A DNA stretch of 64,000 nucleotides, from assembly GCA_964057225.1 (NCBI GenBank), contig OZ059898.1:8308001-8372000 (forward strand). Direction: 5' to 3'. Below, piece after piece: positions 50,201 through 63,778 of the stretch. The notes below the pieces were generated by a model, which saw only the letters and a list, made by a program, of their open reading frames with translations, did not search any database and was not told where the DNA came from. A program made the translations under genes and the position numbers. The first letter of the stretch is position 1. Each line of letters starts with the position of its first letter. The stretch comes from Auanema rhodensis (lineage: Eukaryota > Nematoda > Chromadorea > Rhabditida > Rhabditidae).

Positions 50201-53200
50201 TGGATGTCTTTTAACGATTTTCATCTTCTATTTTTCGTTTATATTGGCCAGATTTCAGAAATAGATTATGCGAATTGTCAACGTACTTGAGTGAAAACCA
50301 TCATGACAGCTAATTTTTTTTTCGTTCAAAGGAATAAATAAATGAGAATGAACGGGATCACGAACATGTGGCTGAACGGAAAAAAAGTTTCAATATGAGA
50401 CAGAAGTTCAGTGAAGCCTTTTACATGCAGCGTGACTGGGTCTAACATCTGGTAACAGTATGTCATTCCAACTATTTTGAAGTTAAAAGTTCAAAAGCTA
50501 TATAGATATAACTTAGATTGACTATATATAATATCACATACTATAGTTTATCTCAATACGTATATGATCTTGTTATTGTGTGCTTAGAAAGAAAAGAAAT
50601 GACTTTCCGAAACCAAAGAAGAGGTTGAGAGAAAGATAAAAGCGATGAAGATGCATATGTATATGCAGCGGATATCTTTGAGCACACGCTTATATATACT
50701 CGTTAATAGGATTATCTATGATTTCCGAAGATTGATTGTCAAGCTTCCTGCAGCCTGTCCTCAGCATTCAGGATTTGAGCAACTTGTCACAACGAAACAA
50801 TACAAAAGTCATAAAAGGAAGCAGACCATCAGCAGTTAGATATTCCTATGTCTTTGATGTTCCGAAACACTGTCGTGTCAATCACATTAACAGGTCTTAA
50901 AGCCATGTATGCTCGCTGTTGCTCTTGGTATACGACATACAAGCCGCTTTAAGACTCTTAAGGCTATGAAACAACTGACGATACCTCAGGAACCGGAAAG
51001 CTTTTTACAGCCTTTTCCGCTAATAAGCTTATGTAACCAGAGGATACAGAATGAGTAATAATAAATATTAAACTATTCAATGGTAATTCAATGAATCTAA
51101 TAAGAACACTTAATTTTGAGCCATTAGGTAAAGAATTTAAAAAATATTCTATAGCAGTTATCAAAGTAAGCAGCAATTGAGCTCAGTTGCGTAGATTTTA
51201 CGGTTCAATGAGTATTAGAGCAATGATATGACCTTTCAAATATGATATAAAGGTTGTAAGAAGTACTTAGTAAGGTATCATAGTTATCGTTTACGCTATT
51301 TCATTAGCATAATTGCATAATTGGCCTCTAAAGAATTTTTTAAAAGAGAGAAGAAATCAAAAAATAAGAGCATTTGAAGCAACAGAATATAGAAAGAAAT
51401 AAAAGAAAAAATAGAATAAGATGGAAATAGATTAAGAATTATTGATATACATATCATCCAAAGTTGAAATATTTTGTATTTAGAAATAAGATATCATAGA
51501 CAATTTGTCATTGTGATGATTATTCTCTCACAGTAGGAGATTTAGCATTGACCAGCATTGTCTCGAGAATTTCCATCAAAATATGGAAATTTCACATTCA
51601 TTTACATATAATATGACAATAACATTTAGAGATTTTTAAGAAAAATAAATGTATAAAAGAAGATTTTGACATACTAATGTTGTTATATATGCTTAGATAA
51701 TAGGTAAAACAACAATACTATCATCTATCCTCTAAATGACTTATTGATTCTAGCTATATGATTTGCCAGAGGCTATTCCATTTCATAGATTGTTGTCCAG
51801 TAATGAAGTTTTGAGTGCTATAGAGCTAGCTTTATGAATTTGTTGGAACAACAGTTGCTTGGTCAGTGTTTTCAGGCTGTAAATGGTGTGCGGCTCATCG
51901 AATTGCAGTAGCAGGCCTGTCGGCCTAGCCTGAAGTCGGCTCGAAGGCCGTTGACGACATTTTTATAGCCAACAACATGTACACGAAGATGGCGGATTTA
52001 TAGGTGGACATAGTTAAACGCCTGTTGGCGTTTTGATGTTCGTGTCGTGCACAAAGACTTGTTACACGAGGTTATATGTCGCCAAGTTGTGTGAAGTTGA
52101 ATCATAAAATGCGCTCAGGTGGGTAGAAGAACCATAAGTATGTGAAGAATAAGACTAAGATAACTGACTTAAGAAAAAAATAGAATAGTTAAGCTGGAAA
52201 TGAAATATATTTGAAATAACATCGTCAAAGAGTCATGCATAAAGATTGTCTGATTCCAATAGAGGACTACACAACCTGCTGTCATTAGACTACAGAAATG
52301 CAACAGTATATGAAATCTAAACGGATATAACGAATAAGAATAAGTTGAGAGTAAGCTACTTATGAGGACAAAAGGCTAATTGTTCTGATTGAAGAGTTGA
52401 TTAGATGTTGAAGTGATTTTCATTGTCGTCGGAATGATGAAGATAAAAAGGGTACAATGAGGTAAATGAAGAGGATAGGCGGTATGATTAGATATGTTAA
52501 GCAGATCTAGTCAATATGCTATATGCTTCAAATAGAGTATATAGATGATGACGATGATGATATGCAAAAATCTAAAGTACACATTGAGGTTGCTCATTCT
52601 CAAGAGAAAGAAAGAGCAAGTTTGGACCAAAGTAAGATATATATTATAAGCGAATCAGAACATTGAAGACAAATGTTAAGAAAAAGAGAGTGAGAGTGAG
52701 AATGTGCATGTAGGTGAGAGAAATAGAGAGAGAGGGAGAGGGAGAGAGAGAGCAAAGGAAAGAGTAGAAGAGAAAGCACTCCATATGGTTACTAATCGGC
52801 TCAATGACCGTTTTTAGACGAGCCGACGTGAGCAGCGAAGAGTCGGCCTCACAGAAAGCAAATAACTGACAAGCCGATGAGCAGAAGTTGATGATGGATG
52901 GGCTGATTTACCTATGTATCTCATCCAGCTGTTATAGTGAATCATGCATCATCATCTTTATATTCAATGTTCAGCAATGTTATCATGAAAGCGAACGAGA
53001 TAGATATGTAGATGTACGTATGAGATAACTATGAAGTTCACAAGATTGTCACAAGAGTATACGATAGGTAACACTAGTACTACGATATGATGATGTTTAC
53101 ATGCTAATTGAGATAGTAGTTCCAGATAAGATGAGAGCTTAATGCATAGATATGGTTGATGTAAACTAGTGTTATCGTATTTTGGAAAGGTTTGAAGGAA

Positions 53201-53888
53201 AAAAAGGAATTTTATCTATGTTTAAGAATGGAATGTGAGGGTAAGCCGTGAAAGGCAAAATACGCAAGACAATGCTGTAGCTGCTCATTGAAACAAAGAA
53301 TAAAATTCTGCTGCCGCTACTCAGAAGATATTGCTCTTGAGCAAAGACATAGGATTCATGTTCTTTCGAAAAGAAAACAATGAAACAGCTAGAAAAGAGC
53401 GAATGAATGACAATTAAATAGAAAATTACTTCAAGTACTCCAAAATATTAACTGAAAAGAATGTAGAAAATGGAATTTTGCACAACTACTGACTTTGTCG
53501 TCACATCGAGTTTGCACTTCACTTTAATCACTGTTAGAAGAAATGGCATGATGAAATGAGAAAAGTAGAGAATAGTAGACGAGTAGGTTGGTAGATAGTT
53601 AAGCTGTGAAGAGTTGCAGTCAGTCGGGCGTGGATGATCGGTGTTAAGCTGGTATAAGATGATCCGTTCGTATCGGAAGTACTTCGGTGGGTTAAAGCTC
53701 AATAATGATGGTTGGCAGATCTTTTTCTTCTTCTGCTTAGTTACAGACTCCGAGAAGCAACTTAACCGCGAACTGATGAGCATCTTCGTGTCGATAGCTT
53801 TTGATCACAAAATGCTTTAACTGTCCGTCTCAACAACATTTTTTCTCTTTTTTTCTTAATATTCTCTCAATTTCATATGATATCTCAG

Positions 53889-53950
53889 ACTTAAAGTCGG
53901 AAGTGGCGCAACAGGATGAGCTTCCGACAAAGCATTCGACAGACGCAAAG
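53889..53950 (+). CDS. Candidate orphan exon
   Basis: TATCTCAG precedes and GTCAGC follows 62 bp (two bases plus 20 codons) reading LKSEVAQQDELPTKHSTDAK. GC content is clearly above the flanks and codon choice is mixed. The start and end phases equal those of the island at 28984-29099, which also uses a GTCAGC donor; any link is speculative. Confidence 0.35.
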
Positions 53951-56900
53951 GTCAGCACTGTTTGGACATGCCATCGATACCCGATATCGGCCTTCAACTC
54001 ATTTAGAGCTCGGTGACAAACCAAAGAGTATACTAGACAGAGAGATTCTAGAGATATATGCTGATGAGGTTAACAGAAAGAGATAACAAGAGCAGAGGGT
54101 GGTTAGAACGGCAGACGAAGTAAACTCATCGTTCAGTGCGCCAGGAAGATGTGATTCATATTCGAATGTGAATTGTCTGCATGTGAACAGATAGCTCTGG
54201 AGTGATTTTGAGAAGATGATAGTGATGTACATGATGTCAGGAAATACATAATTCCTTGTGTATACATATCCTCAAACTGAATAATAAGATAAAGATGAAG
54301 AAGACAAATCTCGTAGATCCAAGAAGAAGCAACGCAGAGTGCTGAACATCAACCGGATATGACGTAATCTACATGTCGGATCTTTTTCTCGCCGATTATG
54401 TCAATATGATCAAAAAGTTTTTGTTCTGTTTCTTTGTTTCTAAAAATGGAAAAACAGCACAAGATGTGATTTGTTACGTGAGCTCGCGTGCAGACATGTA
54501 AGCTAGCCGCATGAACAGCAGCATAGCAGATAGGCTACAAACTGACGCAACAAAGTAGCTCAGGCTGTACGCTTGCTCAGAACTTTGCAGAAATGTAACA
54601 ACTGGAATCAACGCAAATATGTAATGTTGCAAATATATAATAAACAGAAAGCTGCTATTAATACAGTAATAAACTATATTTCAATTAGAAATATGTAAGC
54701 ATATTACCCGAAAACAACGACGATGCATCAAAAGCATTGAATTGCAATTACAGAGATTTTGCACACATGTGATGTTCCTAACTGCACCGAATAATCAGTA
54801 GGTATGCCAAGTATTAAAGCCAGTATATTAACTAAATATGTCGGCGTTGAGTTGTCAATTGCTCTTTCTTTAACCCAAAGCATGCCAATTAACGGTTTGA
54901 CCTTTACAGATCAATTCAATGCTTACGCAATATGTATGGCAGTTTGTCAAGTATGTTCAAAAAGCGTTTTATGGCTTAATCATTACCTTGACCGGCTAGC
55001 TGAAACACCGTCAGATGGGATATTGCAATAGACATCTGTACAATGTGGCGAATATAGAAGAAACGGCGACAATTCAACACAGGATTAGAATGAAGTACTT
55101 TCACTCTAATGTTCCAAAAGAGAATGTGAATACGGATGAGAGCAAATCTTCATGATGAGGTAGCTTGAATTCTGAATAGATTCCTTTGTAGCTCATTGAA
55201 CACATGATGACTGATTGTGACATCAATTGCAAGAGATTCAGAGACAGGGCAGAACAGATAGCTGCTCAAGATGATGTTAAGCGGAAATAGAATTCGTAAG
55301 CGATGGCCACTTCTGGATGATAGAATCACAATCAGCCTTGAAGGCATTTGTCTTTCGATCCACATATAAGCACTCGTTATGTCAGTAGCAAAAGCAGTAG
55401 AAGCAACAGACGTTGAAGCTTTTAAGGCTACTTTCTCAAAAATACATACATACGCTCAGATCATTCAGTAATGAATAGTTAGTGAGCAGTGAAAAATGAC
55501 TAAACCAGATTGTTAGTCTCACTAAAAGCCGACTTGTTTCACTGATCGGTTAGAGTGAAAGCTGCAAGTACACTATAATTCCATACGAGCAGCTTTTTTT
55601 TGAGTGGTAAGCACATTCCGGATTATTTCTGAACTGAACTGTAGTGTTCCCATCCATCCAGTAGCACATTTTGTTGTTATTCAGAGAAGAAGTTGTTGGT
55701 TGTAGTGATGGAATCTTCATTTCTTAGAATATTATCTGAAAGAAATCAATTAGAAAACAATAAATTTGTGAAAAAATGAAAAAATTTAATTCCAAAAAAT
55801 GATTATAAACTAGTATTAAGAATAATTAAAATAGCGTTTCACAGAAGATATTTGAGATTTTCCCTATGTAGAATCTATTTTTTTCTGTTTTTTTCAAGCG
55901 AAAACGTTGACAAATTGCTAGAAGACTTAAGCAAAAAAGCAAATCAGGAGACCGATTTATACTTCTTCACACACACACACGCGCACTCTCTCTTCTCTTA
56001 TTTTATTTTCTTTTCTAGAGAGAGAGAGAGAGCTAGTGAACTCCATCTTTCTCTTCATATTATTAATTCTATCTTTCGTTTTTGCTCGCTTACTAACATG
56101 TTGTTCGTCTACAGACTCATCAGGTACTGCAAGCTTCATCAACTTATGAGCATTTCGTTCGATCGTTGACAAACATGAACAACGCAACGATGCTCAGCAG
56201 CTTGCATGGTTGCTACTGATGAGCCATCAGGTGGACGATAAGAAGGCGAGAAGAAGAGATGATAAAGCGAAAAAGCGGCTTATTGTTGATTATGAGGACA
56301 GGAAAATTGACTTTGAGCTTCCCTCTCTATCTGTCACTTCATTGTCTTTGTTGCTCATTAGAGGAACATTATGAAAAGATCGAAAGGTTGAAGTATTAAG
56401 CTGGAAATGAATATGAAATTTCTATAAAACTCAAAACATCTGAGAATAGAATACACAGATGATGAAAGCAATAGTCAGAAAAGAAGTCAGGGTACATGGA
56501 CTTGATATCGTGTAAATTTCATATATCAAGATTACAGATACATACTAGATGATGTCAATAACATGAAAGTTAGCAAATCGACAATGTATGATTATCGGGC
56601 ATCTTACATGAACATGTTCACGACATCCAGAAGAACTATTCTGAAGACGACCTTAATCCATGATGACAGCGCGTGCCTTGTCGGTAAAGGCAAAACAAGA
56701 TGACGGCCAGGTGTTAAGATTTTCTTTCTTTGCAACAGATTGGATAACCAGACAATGTAAAGAATGAGCAATAACAGACTACATATGAACTTTGAAAATG
56801 AGAAAGAAAGAGAAAAAGGGGGGTGTAGAGAGGGAGATTGAGTAAGAAAATGGAAGAAGGAGAAATAAAGTGATTATAGAAATAGAAATTACGAGAAAGA

Positions 56901-57746
56901 GGACAAGTTTAATTCAAAGAAAGGTCTTTGCTTTTTATTTTCTAATTGCATAAACCCATTATTAAACTAAGAAGCTACTCAGTTCGTACTGAATCATAAT
57001 CTGTTTTTTTCTTCAAAATCTCAAGAGTTTTCACACTATTTACAAATAGAAAAAAGCTTTTTTTTTCTTTTTCTCACTCTTATTCTTTATGTTTCTGTGC
57101 CAATTCTAACATAAACAATGTGAGCCCAAATGAACAAACCGGACTACTGACTAATTAACTATCGGAGCAATGAAGGGAGAGTGAGAGAGAGGACATTGGA
57201 GTTCGTAGACTACGCATCGGACTGTGGAGGAATGTGGAGCATATCGAATAGTAAAATAGTATGCAATCTAAAGAGAATATAAGATAAAATGAGAATAAAG
57301 TATAATAGAATATATAGAGTTTAGAGAAATAAATATAAAATGAGATGAAAGAGTTACAATTATCTATATGAAGGTTAGATGAAGAAGGGAAGCAAAACCA
57401 TCAAATCTGAACACCCTTACAAGGTCCAACATACACAGTGTCGGCCGCACAATGAAAGAAATGAGAGAAAAAGGTGAGAATAGATAATTATATATATTTA
57501 AACGGTTGCTAACTATACATCAACCAAAAGAAAATAGTTGAATAAATATTTTCAATTGTATACTATACTAAATATTCAAATAGATTATAGTCATTCTGGT
57601 AATGATCGGAGAATTTTCGATTGATCATCCTTAATTGGATACTTCGACTGAAATTTTGAATGTTCCGAATCGAGCGAAACAACGAATGACTAAACGATTC
57701 AGAATGATTTGGAAAATCCTTTCTCATATTCTTTTTCAATCTCTCA

Positions 57747-57750
<4 letters not shown>

Positions 57751-57800
<50 letters not shown>
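57751..57800. repeat. (CT)n microsatellite
   Basis: About 25 CT units. The 90-residue open frame across it is repeat translation. Confidence 0.95.
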
Positions 57801-57807
<7 letters not shown>

Positions 57808-58480
57808 GTCATATATTGCTCTTCTTCATCTTTTTAGGCTTTATAGTTTCAAAAGCAGATCAAACTCTCCAGAGTTTTCATTTTTTCCAGTCATCTCTCC
57901 CTCTTAAGTATATTAAACGATTTTCTTATATTTGGTATTCACATGAAATTTCATAAAGTTTTTGAAAAGTAAAGGATTTTGACTTTTCAATTTTGACTCC
58001 AATTTATGTGATTTTGACGATAGAGCTTATCGAGAATCGATTGGGAAAAAACGGTTGTACAGATATAGTGGAAAAGAATAAAAAATTTTAGAAACCAACA
58101 GGTCGAAAGAGCACAAAAAGTAAAAATGAATAAGAATAATCATAGTTGAAGAATAAGAAGAAACTATGGTATAAGACAAAAAAAAGGAAAAAAAGATTTC
58201 TATATTGCTATAAACTATTAACTAGACAAGCGTTTGATCTTTATTCTGAAAAATGAAATAGAGCTAGAATGATTATGAGAAAAGGATTTAGTTTCGATAT
58301 ACATATCATATATACTAATTCTTTTCAAAAAACACTAACGGGAAATTGGGGGTTTAAAAACGCTTGAGAGACTGTTGATGGTCTGGGAGTCTCTCTTTAA
58401 CGAGAACCATGCAAGAAGTCATCATCACTCTTGTAGCCTCTCAGTTTATTTCGGGGGACGCTTTTTCGCTCTCTTCGCAG

Positions 58481-58563
58481 GAAAACAAAAGCAAAAGCCT
58501 CTTATCTGCGGCAGTGAGTTTCCGGATGCCGGAGGCAAGGCTCTGTCGGGTTATGCGGCAACA
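58481..58563 (+). CDS. Candidate orphan exon
   Basis: TCTCTTCGCAG precedes and GTAAGG follows 83 bp. One frame reads ENKSKSLLSAAVSFRMPEAR then LCRVMRQ; a second frame is also open (GKQKQKPLICGSEF). An internal GTGAGT at 58514 could act as an alternative donor. The island is GC-rich compared with its surroundings. No family is recognised. Confidence 0.35.
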
Positions 58564-59726
58564 GTAAGGATTCTGAAGAGAGTTGAAAAGATGCAGATAG
58601 AGAAGAAGAAATAGCTGTTGAGATCTATGAGGCTGGACATGAGGGATGAATGTAGAGAAGAGTACCGACTTGGAATCTACCACCTTTATGAAACGATGAC
58701 GATTGAAGATACAGAAAACAAGCGGAAGATAGATCCAGAGAGCACGAAAGAGATGTAGCTTCGCTTCGTATGATAAGTGATGGAACACTTGAAGATATCA
58801 AATAGAAATCAAATCAGCTTCAAGCTACACATCAAAAGAATGAGAAATCACCATTTTGCAAATGGAAACCTTAAGAAATGTAGTTCATACTAGATTTCTT
58901 TGAATATAAGAAACATTATAACCTTATATATATAGTATAATATAGATATTCTACTACATTATATGAAAACTTCAATTGTGAAAGTTGATAAATGACATTT
59001 TATATTGAAATCTTTTAGCTATTGTTATCTGTGGAGATATTGAAAGAAAAGAAAATTTGTTCAGATTGTTGTGAACTAACTGAATTCCAGCTGACGTTTT
59101 TTTTTCTTTCCAGATTTTGTATTCAATAGTTGATTTAACAGTTGAAAGTAAGATTCAGAAGAACAAAAAAACTGATGAATAGTTTGTGGAAACAATAGGA
59201 AAACATCCCCTAGATTGGAATCATTTATGTTTTACAAAAGTGAAATACGTAACAAGAGGCAGATACATATATATGAAACATAGTGGCTGAATGATAGCTG
59301 GGATGTCTGATTTCAGATGGCAATCTCTCCAGAGATTACGAACGATGAATGCCAATTTAGAAAAGAAATGAAAATAAATTGTATCAATTGCTTGAAACGG
59401 GTTGTGTTGCAAGACTGGTACATGACACTTAGTTGATTGCATAGCTCATCATCATCACCCTCGATTCTCATCATTATGAGACGACATTGATGATATAGTA
59501 AAGCTATGCAACAAATCTATAGTTATAGTTATATAATATACATTACTTATTCCATATACGGAAAAAGTAAATAAGTTGTGTTTTGTTTTCTTAGAAAAAT
59601 AAAAAATGTTTGAGAACACAGAATGCGAAAATCGATCGAAGAAAATAAAATAAAAAGGATCCTGAATTTAGGACAGATGAACAGTTCATTTTGCCTTAAC
59701 TCATCACATTCAATTTTCATTTTCAG

Positions 59727-59879
59727 TCTCACAGTTCAGATGATGATGACAGTGGGCCTGATCGAGCAGCTGGAGATAGTATTGGTGAAAGCCAGTATGT
59801 GGTGATCGCCACCTGCCTTTTGCTTCTTGAGAAGACGATTGTCTTCTATACAGTTCAGGCAGCCATCATGAGTAGTTAA
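59727..59879 (+). CDS. Candidate orphan terminal exon with an acidic Ser/Asp start
   Basis: After CATTTTCAG, 51 codons are open to a TAA: SHSSDDDDSGPDRAAGDSI, then GESQYVVIATCLLLLEKTI and VFYTVQAAIMSS. A donor-like GTGAAA follows the IGD-type segment and could shorten it to a 58-bp internal exon. In another frame the start is also open (LTVQMMMTVGLIEQLEIV). The acidic segment looks like genuine protein; the hydrophobic rest is less certain. Confidence 0.35.
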   Translation, partial: SHSSDDDDSGPDRAAGDSIGESQYVVIATCLLLLEKTIVFYTVQAAIMSS

Positions 59880-62800
59880 TGATTACGTGTTGATGACTGA
59901 GACATCAATGTCTCGATATGAGCGATGATCAAAGGATGCCGACGCACAATATGCGCCATCTAATGCTTTTTTTTGATCTTGAACGAAATTCTGAGGTCCA
60001 CGAAACGAATTGAAACATGGAAGTTTTACATAAGTTTTAATTGAAAATAAAGAAATAATTGAGTAATAGAGGAACAATAAACACAGGTTACTATTAAACT
60101 ATATGTTATTAACAAAACATATTGTAAATAGCTCAACTGTCGGCAATCGGAAGAACAATTTGCATTATGTTATTATAATCAAAATTTGAATTTAAACAAT
60201 CTTACAACGAAATAAGGATTCTTATTCAGGTCATAAACCTATTAAATATCTCAATGAAACACCTTGAAGATGACGTCATTGACTTAATCCTCAATAGACA
60301 AATTACGGAACAGAATGTGAAACATCAGATGACGTCGCACATTCATAACAAGCCATACAACACATAATGGGAGCATCGGCGTAATTGGTCTTGAAAGAAA
60401 TATTGAAAAGTATAATACATACAGTTGATGACTGTGGTCCAGACCTGTAAAGGCAGCAGCTAGTAGGCCCACTGCAGGCATGACCTTGACATCTAATTTG
60501 CCAAAAAGTGATGCATTTCGAATTTTCTATTGGAGCTCGAGCAAACAAAAGCATGCCTTTTTTGAACGATGTCGTCATACAATACATGCTTTGTGCTGTC
60601 CTTTGAGCGTCGTTTCTCTACAGTTTCAAACTTGAAAAGTTGGAATAATCAGTCTTTTTTCCTTCATTTTATGGCTCCTTGTTTCTTTGATCCATAATAG
60701 AACAATATGGGTTAAATGGTCAACAGAATATAAAAAAAAATTTTCGAAAGAAAGAAACAAGATAAGTAGTGAGATGCTGAGGCTACAATTTGCCTTTTTC
60801 ACTTTTTCATTCAAATTATTTTGTTCTTTTGGTGGAAAGCAAAGAACTGAAAAAGCGGAGAAATGAAAAAACGGTGAAAAGAAGAAAAAAAGAGAAAGGG
60901 AGGAAGGGAGAGATATGTAATGTTTGAAGAGATTTTTATTTTCTTTGGATGAAGAAGGCAAGTTGATGAAAAAATTAGAAATGAAACACATACATATGCT
61001 ACCGAAAGGAGCAAACAGTGAGATTAATTGGCGTTATGGATAAACTTGGATTATACATGAAATAGTTTAGAAAATTATAAGAAATTATACATTGAATATG
61101 AATAGAAATTTGTAAAATTATTCTAAGACGTTTTCCGTCATAGATTAAACCGGTTGGACTAACGGAAGAAATCTGGAGCAAGCTGTGACCGTAAGGTATA
61201 ATAGACTATAATCGTCGAAAGTTAATGTGACCAGCATAATTCTTGTAGATATTTTAGAAAGCAGGCGGTAGCTTGATGAACTATAGCATAGTTTATGAAA
61301 AAGTTTTTACTTCAACAAATATTGAAAAGCATATACGCGAAAATCAGAAAACAAATCAGAGAAAATAACCACACGCATTGAACAAGATGGGCTTCCGAAA
61401 CAGTTTCATCTTTAGTTGTCAGAAAGTGGAAGATGTGTGTGAATGAGTTAGATAGACAAAATGGAAGGGTTGTCACTTCAACCGGTGGTAATGGTATCAG
61501 AGGTTGGATTTACGGGCCAATGGGAGGAGACAAGTAGGAGAAGAGGTAGAGAAGGGTGGCCAGTATGAGGCGAGCAATAAGAGGAAGGTCTCGTGTATAG
61601 ACTGATGAGATGATTGAGATGTCGATGGAGATGATTCGACGACAACGGTCAATCCACTTCAGATGTGCTCTATACATAGTTATTCTTTAAGAATAATGAC
61701 GAAGAGCCTGCTCAATTACTAATTGACATTATTTGAGCGTGGTCAATGAATAAGTTTAATAATAAAAAAGTTTAATTTCAATAAAGGTAAGAGCTCCTAA
61801 ACATAAACTTGAAGAGCTTTTTCAATCAAAAAAACTATGACGTAATATATTCATGAAATATAATTGTTAACTATGTATATGTATGGATACTATATACTCG
61901 TTTATAAATAAAAATATGAACATGTCAACATCGAGGTATATTATCATAAGGAAGCTGAATAGCTTCACACAAGATGTATATGGATAGGAATGTAAGTTGG
62001 TCTTGCCGGATGAAACGAATAGCCGAAATGATGCAATGACGTGACTGAAAGTCATTGTATTAAATGGCTGTGCACCGTCCATCCAGGAGATGTTCATTTT
62101 CAGGGGAAAAAAAGAAAGAAAGGAAGATCATTGTCATCAAACAGCTCGATGAAAATTCGAAATATGGCCTTACAAGCTATAATTCATTCGAACATATTAT
62201 TCGTTTTTTTTTGGAAAGATTACAAGAGAACATGGAGACAATGACAGCGAGAATTGAAGAGAAAAAAGCAGCGGAGAGTTATAAATAGAAAGAGAGAAAA
62301 CGAAAAAATACGTGAAATTGAAAGCAGGAAGATTTCAAATATATTGGATAAAAAAATCAAATTGTCGATGAATTTTGGGTGTTAAAAAAATGAAATCAAA
62401 TGCCATATATAGCATATGTATGTGTATAGTTTATGCGGTATGGCAGCCACGAGATCGTCTATGATTTGAGCTTGACCAAGTTTCTTTGAAAAATGTTGAG
62501 TGTTACCAAGTTTAACGATAGCTAAAAGCTGTAGATTTCGATTGAATAACATATTCTTTTATAGTTTATAAATAAGAATATTGAAATAAATTACAAATAT
62601 GAATAGTTATAAGTAGAATAACTAACTAGATGAAATGAACACGATAGTTGTAGTACATGAGAAAAGGAAAAAAATATATATAAATGCCCCCTCCCCCTAC
62701 TTAGTATTAGAGTGTACATAAGAGAGATGGAAAGGAAATTGTCAAAAAAAAAGAAAGAAAACAGGGCTTATAGAGAGAGATGGAATGAGAGCGAGAATGA

Positions 62801-63745
62801 GATAGAGAGATGGAGGGAACGTTAGAGTTTTGTCAGTGAAATAGCCATTTATGGAGTTCGATGGGCAAAAATGTCCGATCTAATAATGGAGCGGTGTTCG
62901 TTGTACAGCACATGTAGTCATTTTAAACCTTATAGTTATGAGCTACCTTGTCTGTACATATGACTAAGAAAAGGCTGTTGTAGCAATGAAAAAAAGAATA
63001 AATTACAAAGAAAATTCTTTATATCTTAGTCTGTTTCTCTCATATACATAAGTATTATATCTTCTCTCTTTTCGCACCATCCTTTATCTGCTCAATTGAC
63101 TGGAAGAAATGAAGTACGTTCGCCTTCTTGGAACATTGAACATACCATAGATGAATAGTTGACAAGTAAAAGATAATAATAGAAAAGAATAACATTTTCT
63201 CTAGATTTTTTAAAGAAAAAGGAATGAAATACTAATTAGTTTTCAAAGTTTAAAAGTTGAAATATAGAACTAACCTTATGAGAACATACATTGTTGACAA
63301 TTAACATTTTATGTTGTTGAGTTAAAAGATTCACAAAAGGAATGTCTGAAATAAAATTAATTAAGAAAGGCAAAAAACGACTTTAAACGATAAATGAAGA
63401 AATTAAGTAGGCATGTTAAGCATGTAGAGAACATTAAAGACTAAAGCTTTATGGAATATATGGTGGAGCATAAAACAAGTCAATAAGAGCTAATTAGAAG
63501 ATATTAAAGTTTAATAAGGAAAAGTGATGCTAATTATAAGTTTTGATGTTGATGGGCCAGATTTCGTTTAAAATCTAAGAAAATAGCTAGTTAGTGACTG
63601 AGATAAAGAGAGAGAGAGAGACATATGTGTGCAAGCTGAAGATGAAGCTGGTCAGTTGCTGATTCATCATTGGTACAGACCAAGCCCAGATGTCTGTTAT
63701 ATTAATATAATTAATTATATAATAACTACAGATAGAATGTTTGAA

Positions 63746-63778
63746 GTTATATGAATATATATATATATATATATATAT
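63746..63778. repeat. (AT)n microsatellite
   Basis: About 15 AT units near the right edge of the window. Confidence 0.9.

Noticed and set aside
51890-52080. GC-rich stretch with small palindromes (GGCCTGTCGGCC, CGCCTGTTGGCG)
   Set aside because: Frames are broken by stops and the palindromes are short; no function can be supported.
54804-55031. 75-codon + strand frame
   Set aside because: No splice context, no recognisable domain; chance length is possible.
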